Below are positions 56,738-64,000 of a DNA stretch of 64,000 nucleotides, in pieces; the first letter of the stretch is position 1; every line of letters begins with the position of its first letter. Location of the stretch: the NCBI RefSeq assembly GCF_010993975.1, contig NZ_JAACZO010000052.1, positions 62,001-126,000 of the forward strand, given 5' to 3'. The notes below the pieces were generated by a model that saw nothing but the letters and a program-made list of their open reading frames with translations, did not search any database and was not told the origin of the DNA. The DNA comes from Halomonas faecis. Lineage in GTDB: Bacteria; Pseudomonadota; Gammaproteobacteria; Pseudomonadales; Halomonadaceae. The position numbers were made by a program, and so were the translations under genes.

Positions 56738-59161
56738 TCAATCGCGGGTCATGAGTTGCAGGCGGTGGCGCAGTGCCGGGTCGAACAGCGCCTGGGTGCG
56801 CTGCGCCGCTTCCGGCAGGGCCGGTGTGTAGCGCAGGCGCCCGTCGGTCTCGTCGATCCAGCCTTCCGCTTCCAGGCTGTCGATCAGCCGGTCGAACAGG
56901 CGACGATCGAAGAACTCCGGCGCGTTGCGGCCCGAGAGCATCGCCAGGCGCTCGGCCATCTGCTGGCTGCGGGTGATGAGGCCGTCGCGGTCGTAGCTAC
57001 CTGGCGGTGCATCGAGCAGCAGCGACAGCAGCAGGTAGCCGCGCTCCAGCGAGGGCTGCATCAGTCGTCCCAACATGCGTAGCTGCTCGCTGGCTTCGAG
57101 GGCCGTAGCGCGTTGCCAACCTCGAGCACCGGCACTGAGCAGCCCTGCCCGGGTCAGCGCATCGAGCACAGCGGGCAGGGCCGACTGCAGCGCACTGCTG
57201 GGCAGGAAGAGCTCCCTGGCCAGGATTGGCCAAGGGGGGGCGAGGCGCTCCTGCAGGCTCGTCAGGTCGTGGTGCGCTTCATGCCGGAAGGCGAACGCGA
57301 CGAGACCCGCCAGGGCGAACAGATGCAGCACGTTGTTGCGATACCAGGCGAGCAACTCGGCCTGTTCCGGCGTGGCGGTCAGGATATCGCCCAGTGGATG
57401 GCGACGTCGCCGGATCATGCCGAGGTCGATGACATGGTCGATCCAGCTGCTCGGCTCTCCTTCGGGAAGGCTGACCTGGGCGCCGCCCGGGCAACGTCGT
57501 TGCAGCGAAGCGAGCAGCCCTAGCTGACGCGCCATGAGGCTCTCCTCGATGGCGTGGTGGGGCGTGGCCAGCAGCACCAGGGCGACCAGGTTGACCGGGT
57601 TCAGTGCCGCCGCGGCATTGATGCGCTGGGCGAGTTCCGTCCCCAGGTGGGGTAGTGACTCGGTGATCCAGGACGCCCGCGGCGTGGCCTCGCCAACACG
57701 CCAGGCCGGTACGCTGGCATCGAGGAACGGCGCCAGCAGCAGCGGCTCGCCGACGTTCACGGCGACCCGGCCGAAGGGCTGGCGTAGCCGCCCGAGCACG
57801 CGGAGTAGACCCAGCGGTGACTCCTTGCGCTTGCTTGCCCCGCGGAGCTCGCGCTGATAGCTGCTGCCCTCGAGGATGCGTTCGTAGCCAATGTAGACAG
57901 GAACGAAGGCTAGGCGCTGCCGGTCGTCGTCGGCGGCCAGGCGATGGAAGGAACGCAGCGTCATGGCCAGCATGCCGGGCCGTGGGGTGAGCATTCGACC
58001 GCTGCGTGAGCGACCGCCTTCCATGAAGAATTCCAGGGGATGGCCGGCGGCCAGCAGGCGGTGCAGATATTCGGTGAAGACGGCAGCGTAGAGGGAGTTG
58101 CCCCGGAAACTGCGACGCAGGAAGAAGGCGCCGCCGCGGCGCAGTAGCGGGCCGATCAATGGCATGTCGAGGTTACGACCCGCAGCGATGTGCGGCGGCA
58201 TCAGGCCATCCCGGTAGAGTACGTAGGAGAGCAGCAGGTAGTCGATGTGGCTGCGATGGCAGGGCACGTAGACCAGAGTATGGTCACCGGCCAGGGCCTT
58301 GATGCGCTCGAGGCCGTTGACGTCGACGCCGTCGTAGAGTCGGTTCCACAGGCGGCGTAGTACGCCGTCCAGAAAGCGCAGTACCGGATAGGTCATGTTC
58401 GAGGCGATTTCGTGACCGTAACGTCGTGCGCGCTTTGCCAGGCGAGCCGTGGATCGCTCCGTGGCGCTTGCCTGCTCATCGATGACCTGGCGCACGGCGG
58501 GGCTGGTCACCAGGCCCTGGATCAGCGTTCGACGATGGGAGAGATCGGGGCCCAGCACGCGAGTGCGGACACGCCGGAAATGGACGCGCAATAGCCGGGC
58601 CGCCTTGCGTTCCGCCAAGGCGGTACCGCGGTCGTCGATCAGGTCGCGCAGGTTCAGCGGTGCGCCGAACTGGACTTCCACGTCACGTCCGTTGACCAGC
58701 ACCGACAGTGCGCGGCGCAGGCGTCCGGTGAGCGGCCAGCTATCGGCGGCCAGCAGTCGCCACAGCCCGAAGCGCTTGCCGGGGGCGCGTCCCCAGAAAA
58801 CGCTGACGGGAACCAGTTGGATGCTCAGGTCGCGATGCTCGGCGAGCAGGTCGACGGCATCGTGGAGGGCGCGTCGTCGCGGCCGACGTTGCGGCCGGGG
58901 CAGGGCGAGCAGGGCCGAGAGCCGCTGCGTAGCCACCCGGTGGCGACCGGTGGCCGGTGGCAGGCCATGGCGCCGACACAGGCACTCCAGCAGCAGGGCA
59001 TCGGAGAGAGCGGGACGAGGCAGCACGTACAGCGTGATGGCCCGTGGATCCAGTGCCAGCGAAGCCGGGTCAGGTTCCAGGTGACGTACTGCCACCCAGC
59101 CGCTGAGCAGTCGCTTCAGCAGGGCGCGTAGGGGGTTGGGCAGGGAGCTTGCAGCGGCCAT
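56738..59161 (-). CDS. plsB: Glycerol-3-phosphate 1-O-acyltransferase
   Basis: First step of membrane phospholipid synthesis: acylates glycerol 3-phosphate from acyl-CoA or acyl-ACP. At 807 aa it equals the E. coli enzyme in length. The catalytic HX4D motif is in VPCHRSHIDYLL, with the substrate motif FMEGGRSRSGRML and VPVYIGYE further on. Monotopic membrane protein. The start gives MAAASSLPNPL; the ribosome site (CAGGCAAACGG) is weak. It is divergent from the ClsC-like gene, so two phospholipid genes share a 133-bp control gap. Confidence 0.95.
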   Translation of the reverse strand: MAAASSLPNPLRALLKRLLSGWVAVRHLEPDPASLALDPRAITLYVLPRPALSDALLLECLCRRHGLPPATGRHRVATQRLSALLALPRPQRRPRRRALHDAVDLLAEHRDLSIQLVPVSVFWGRAPGKRFGLWRLLAADSWPLTGRLRRALSVLVNGRDVEVQFGAPLNLRDLIDDRGTALAERKAARLLRVHFRRVRTRVLGPDLSHRRTLIQGLVTSPAVRQVIDEQASATERSTARLAKRARRYGHEIASNMTYPVLRFLDGVLRRLWNRLYDGVDVNGLERIKALAGDHTLVYVPCHRSHIDYLLLSYVLYRDGLMPPHIAAGRNLDMPLIGPLLRRGGAFFLRRSFRGNSLYAAVFTEYLHRLLAAGHPLEFFMEGGRSRSGRMLTPRPGMLAMTLRSFHRLAADDDRQRLAFVPVYIGYERILEGSSYQRELRGASKRKESPLGLLRVLGRLRQPFGRVAVNVGEPLLLAPFLDASVPAWRVGEATPRASWITESLPHLGTELAQRINAAAALNPVNLVALVLLATPHHAIEESLMARQLGLLASLQRRCPGGAQVSLPEGEPSSWIDHVIDLGMIRRRRHPLGDILTATPEQAELLAWYRNNVLHLFALAGLVAFAFRHEAHHDLTSLQERLAPPWPILARELFLPSSALQSALPAVLDALTRAGLLSAGARGWQRATALEASEQLRMLGRLMQPSLERGYLLLSLLLDAPPGSYDRDGLITRSQQMAERLAMLSGRNAPEFFDRRLFDRLIDSLEAEGWIDETDGRLRYTPALPEAAQRTQALFDPALRHRLQLMTRD

Positions 59162-59294
59162 CCGTTTGCCTGTCCGATAAGCGAAAGAGCAGTATAGCCC
59201 GCGTGGGCGTATGGGTCAGGCGGGTGACTTTCCCGCCGAGCGCGAACGTGCGTCAATTCCAGCGTTCCGAAAGGCGAAAACGGGGAGGCGGGGT

Positions 59295-60416
59295 ATGCAG
59301 GGTATCTGGCGGGAGGGCAATCGATTTCGGTTATTGGCGGAGTCATCACGTTTCCTGCCCGCCGTGTTCGATGCCATCGACGCCGCACGTGAGTCGGTGC
59401 TGGTGGAGCTCTATCTGATGGAGTCGGGGCGTCTGGCCACGGCGCTGATCGATGCCCTGACCCGAGCCGCTGCGCGTGGCGTGGCGGTAGCCCTGATGCT
59501 CGACGGTTATGGCGCCAGGGGGCTTTCGGCGGCGGATCGGCGGCGTCTGGAAGAGGGTGGCGTGGCTCTGCGTTTGTTCAACCCGCTGGGTTTCCACTCG
59601 CTGGTGCGCAACCTCACCCGTGACCATCGCAAGCTGGTGGTGGTGGATGGCCGGTTCGCTTTCACCGGAGGCTTCGGAGCCGTGGACGAATTTCTGGAGG
59701 CCTGGTACGAGGTGGCGGTGTCTATCGAGGGGCCAGTGGTGGCGGACTGGGTGCGCCTGTTCAGTCGGTTGTGGGATTCACCGCTGACCCAAGGAGGTGG
59801 CTCCCAGCAACTGGTGCATCGAATTGCCGTGGCAGGGCAGCAGCGCGAGGACTATCGCGGCATGCGCGGTCGAGTCGTATGGGGACAGGGCTACCGTTAC
59901 CAGGCCATCCGCCATTCGCTGCATGGGCGTATCTCTGGCGCTCAGCGGAGGATCTGGCTGTGCACGCCCTACTTCGTGCCGACGCTGACGCTGCGCATGC
60001 GGCTGGCTCGGGCGGCTCGGCGTGGCGTCGACGTGCGTCTGCTGCTCCCCGGCAAGAACCATGACCACCCCGGGGTGCGCTATGCGGGGCAGCGTTTCTA
60101 TCGGCGCCTACTGCGTCATGGGGTGCGCATCTTCGAGTTCCAACCCAGCTTCATCCACGCTAAGTTCGCTCTTGTCGACCGATGGTCGAGCCTGGGGTCG
60201 TGCAATTTCGACCATTGGAGCCTGCACTGGAACCTCGAGGCCAACCAGGAAGTGGACGACGCTCGCTTTGCTAGCGAGGTGGCGGCACTGTTCGAGCGCA
60301 ACTTCGCCGCCAGCCATGAGATTCACCACCGTGAGTGGATACAGCGTCCCTGGTGGCAGCGCGTGAAAGAGTGGTGTTTCGGTAACCTGGACGCGTGGCT
60401 GACCAGGCTACGCTGA
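59295..60416 (+). CDS. Phospholipase D-family protein, cardiolipin synthase type (ClsC/ClsB-like)
   Basis: Phosphatidyltransferase with two HKD motifs: H111-x-K113-x4-D118 (DHRKLVVVDGRFAFTGG) and H288-x-K290-x4-D295 (IHAKFALVDRWSSLGS). At 373 aa it lacks the two N-terminal transmembrane helices of ClsA, like ClsB and ClsC of E. coli; which donor lipid it uses is unknown. GGGGAGGCGGGG precedes the chosen ATG; a frame open 28 codons further upstream is not supported. Divergent from plsB. Confidence 0.88.
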   Translation: MQGIWREGNRFRLLAESSRFLPAVFDAIDAARESVLVELYLMESGRLATALIDALTRAAARGVAVALMLDGYGARGLSAADRRRLEEGGVALRLFNPLGFHSLVRNLTRDHRKLVVVDGRFAFTGGFGAVDEFLEAWYEVAVSIEGPVVADWVRLFSRLWDSPLTQGGGSQQLVHRIAVAGQQREDYRGMRGRVVWGQGYRYQAIRHSLHGRISGAQRRIWLCTPYFVPTLTLRMRLARAARRGVDVRLLLPGKNHDHPGVRYAGQRFYRRLLRHGVRIFEFQPSFIHAKFALVDRWSSLGSCNFDHWSLHWNLEANQEVDDARFASEVAALFERNFAASHEIHHREWIQRPWWQRVKEWCFGNLDAWLTRLR

Positions 60417-60442
60417 CCCGGCTTCGTCGGAGCTGAAAGAAC

Positions 60443-60481
60443 GCCCGCTTCGCGGGCTTAAGCTGTAAGCTGGAAGAAAAC
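60443..60481. repeat. Hairpin plus AGCTnnA repeat copy
   Basis: GCCCGC-TTC-GCGGGC (60443-60457) directly after the ClsC-like gene, then AGCTGTAAGCTGGAAG (60461-60476), the best match to the repeats around 20765-20920, and AAAACCC that can pair weakly with GGGGTT (60498-60503). As at 20.8 kb, the repeat sits at the junction of two convergent genes. Confidence 0.6.
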
Positions 60482-60519
60482 CCTTGACTCGGGCTACGGG
60501 GTTCGCAGCCCGCAGCCGC

Positions 60520-61164
60520 TTACCGCTTTCCCTTGCCGCGTCTTGCCGGTTTCTTCTTGCGCGGCGTGGGCTTGGCATTCTCCGGCGGTACGCGAAAGTG
60601 CAGGTAGATGTCGAGCACCAGCTCCGGCAACTGGCCGGCCAGCTGGTCGAGCCGAGCGGCATCGGCACTGAGTTCGGCCATGTCGGGCTCGTCGTCGAAC
60701 AGGCCGGAAAGCGCCATGAAAGGTAGCAGCAGAGTAGCAACGGCCTCTTCGTTCTGAGCGAACCAGGCGGCTTCGTCGAGGAAGACGCCTTCCATGAACC
60801 CCGCGCACCAGTCGCCGATGGGCGTCTCTTCCGGAGGCAGGCCGTCCAGTGTCGTTTCGAAAGGCAGTTCGGGCAGACCGCCCTGTTCCAGGACGTCGAT
60901 GGCGTTGCTGCGCAGCCGCTCGAGAAGATCGAGGATCTCGCTACGCTCGGCGGCGTTCGCGAAGCGTGGCTCGCCGTGGAACAGCTCGGCGATCCACACT
61001 GCTGGTTCCAACTCACGCGGAGCGACGGCCAGCGCCACCAGGTAACCGTGGGAGCCAATCAGGTCGAGAGCTTCTTCGCTGACCTGGTCGGAGGCGAAAA
61101 AGTCATCGAGCCGCTCGAGCGCGTCGTCGTCTAGCAGCGGCTGGGAAACGGGGGTGTCGGACAT
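60520..61164 (-). CDS. UPF0149 family protein (YecA/YgfB-like)
   Basis: A 214-aa mostly helical cytosolic protein of the UPF0149 family. LEPAVWIAELFHGEPRFA and GDWCAGFMEGVFLDEAAWF are the conserved parts; the C-terminus is a lysine/arginine-rich tail (about 200-214) rather than the SEC-C metal-binding motif of YecA. Function unknown; a regulatory role has been proposed for Pseudomonas YgfB. GCGAGAG precedes the ATG. It is divergent from sprT. Confidence 0.82.
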   Translation of the reverse strand: MSDTPVSQPLLDDDALERLDDFFASDQVSEEALDLIGSHGYLVALAVAPRELEPAVWIAELFHGEPRFANAAERSEILDLLERLRSNAIDVLEQGGLPELPFETTLDGLPPEETPIGDWCAGFMEGVFLDEAAWFAQNEEAVATLLLPFMALSGLFDDEPDMAELSADAARLDQLAGQLPELVLDIYLHFRVPPENAKPTPRKKKPARRGKGKR

Positions 61165-61243
61165 CGTGGCTCTCGCTGGATTTCAAGGGTTCGTGCGGTT
61201 GCGGGCTGGACGCCGCCATGCCAGGGCGGCATTCTAGCATCCC

Positions 61244-61798
61244 ATGAACCGACCAGCCCTCTCCGACCTTAGCGTCGACTGGCTCGATGGCCTCGACGAA
61301 GCGGCGTTGCACCGGGCGTTGCATGAGCGCATCGAGGCGGCCTTCCAACTGTGCAGGGAAGTACATCCGCATCTGCCTCGACCGCGAGTATGGCTCGACC
61401 TGCGTGGCCAGTGCGCCGGGCAGGCGCACTTCGGCCGCGGCGGATTGCGTTTCAATCCCGTGCTGCTGAGCGAAAACCGTCGTGACTTCTTCGTCGATGT
61501 GGTGCCCCACGAGATGGCGCACTGGTTGGTGCACCACCTCGCGGAGGGGCCGCGCCTGCAGCCCCACGGTCACGAATGGCGTACGGTCATGCGTCAGCTG
61601 TTCGGCCTGCCTGGGCACGTGACCCATCGCTTCGACACTCGCCGTGCGAGTCCGGCACCTTATCGCTATCGCTGTGCCTGCCGCGAGCATGCCTTCACGG
61701 CACGTCGCCATTCACTGGCCCGCGGCGGGCGTGTCTATCGCTGTCGCCACTGCGCTCAGACCTTGGTCTATCAATCTTTGGAATCGGTTTCTACATAG
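61244..61798 (+). CDS. sprT: SprT-family zinc metalloprotein
   Basis: A 184-aa member of the SprT/Spartan-like family. The zinc motif HEMAH (H89, E90, H93) is complete, followed by HHLAEGPRLQPHGHEW with the third ligand, and a C-terminal zinc-ribbon-like region with CACREHAF ... CRHC. Eukaryotic relatives digest DNA-protein crosslinks; the bacterial role is unproven. The ribosome site is weak. An A-rich patch (about 61811-61833) follows. Confidence 0.85.
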   Translation: MNRPALSDLSVDWLDGLDEAALHRALHERIEAAFQLCREVHPHLPRPRVWLDLRGQCAGQAHFGRGGLRFNPVLLSENRRDFFVDVVPHEMAHWLVHHLAEGPRLQPHGHEWRTVMRQLFGLPGHVTHRFDTRRASPAPYRYRCACREHAFTARRHSLARGGRVYRCRHCAQTLVYQSLESVST

Positions 61799-61902
61799 GT
61801 TGCAAGCTCATGAAAATAAAAAGAAAATCGTTGATACCAAGGTCTAAGTGGAAGCTGGCGTGCAGGGGTATATGCTGAAAGGCACATTCCGGCTCCGACC
61901 CA

Positions 61903-61931
61903 TCAATAACAAGCGGTCGGTGACATATACT
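61903..61931 (+). promoter_or_regulatory. Possible promoter of acs
   Basis: TATACT (5 of 6 to the -10 consensus) at 61926-61931, with a poor -35 TCAATA 17 bases ahead, about 33 bases before the acs start. The 165-bp gap holds no gene. Confidence 0.35.
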
Positions 61932-61963
61932 GAGAGGGTGCATTTCCTGGAAGAGGCCATTCA

Positions 61964-63913
<1,950 letters not shown>

Positions 63914-63945
63914 GGTGGTTTTGCCCTTTTTCGCTTGATCCCTTT

Positions 63946-63969
63946 GCCGGCCCCCTGGGCCGGCTTTTT
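63946..63969 (+). terminator. Intrinsic terminator of acs
   Basis: GCCGGCCC-CCT-GGGCCGGC followed by TTTTT, a textbook rho-independent terminator 33 bases after the acs stop. Confidence 0.94.
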
Positions 63970-64000
63970 GCTGGCCGTCGTCAAGGAAATGTCAGTTGCC

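Noticed and set aside
61850-61885. Sigma-54 promoter upstream of acs
   Set aside because: TGG and GC elements are present but not at the required spacing.

Overview
The window is 64 kb of high-GC, gene-dense chromosome from a gammaproteobacterium. The gene content and order (ftsB-ispD-ispF-truD-surE-pcm-DUF368-nlpD-rpoS, a tesA/ybbA-ybbP divergon, edd with glk, an ord-ortAB cluster behind a TRAP transporter, a short LOV protein like PpSB1-LOV) point to a halophilic Oceanospirillales member, most likely Halomonas or a close relative. This placement is by recognition, not by a search. No rRNA, tRNA, CRISPR array, prophage or insertion sequence was seen.

Layout. 1-10.1 kb is sugar and polyol catabolism: the 3' part of a mannitol/arabinitol-type dehydrogenase, xylB and a transaldolase on the plus strand, facing frk-yeaD-glk-edd and an aldehyde dehydrogenase on the minus strand. 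Polyols are oxidised to fructose or xylulose, phosphorylated, and sent to the pentose phosphate and Entner-Doudoroff routes. 10.2-20.7 kb is a nearly continuous housekeeping run: a FemAB-like protein, divisome protein FtsB, isoprenoid enzymes, TruD, SurE, Pcm, a DUF368 undecaprenyl-phosphate translocase, NlpD, RpoS, alanine racemase and a lipid A-type acyltransferase. 20.9-30.4 kb holds EttA, a small PA3496-like protein, the LOV photoreceptor, a SelW-like thioredoxin-fold protein, a drug/metabolite transporter, TesA with the YbbA/YbbP ABC system, and a secreted acidic protein of unknown function.

30.5-39.1 kb is the most distinctive accessory region: an M81 (MlrC-like) metallohydrolase and a LysR regulator diverge, followed by TRAP genes dctPQM and ord-ortA-ortB. 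Ord and OrtAB perform the last two steps of oxidative ornithine fermentation in clostridia, but the racemase and B12-dependent aminomutase that feed them there are absent here. This suggests a carboxylate-uptake and amino-acid cleavage system with an unidentified substrate, yielding acetyl-CoA and alanine.

39.1-64 kb returns to housekeeping: BepA, TusA, PerM, PrxQ/Bcp, DapA, BamC, an MBL-fold hydrolase, PurC, TrmO, NadC, AmpD, pyruvate dehydrogenase E1 and E2, Adk, TsaB, RsmJ, PlsB, a ClsC-like phospholipase D, a UPF0149 protein, SprT and acetyl-CoA synthetase.

Non-coding structure worth attention: a branched, hairpin-rich element occurs twice (about 6.6 kb minus, 55.1 kb plus) with compensatory stem changes; a second short repeat (AGCTnnA heptamers) flanks transcription-end hairpins at 20.8 and 60.5 kb; and the rpoS leader carries an Hfq-type ARN tract followed by competing hairpins.
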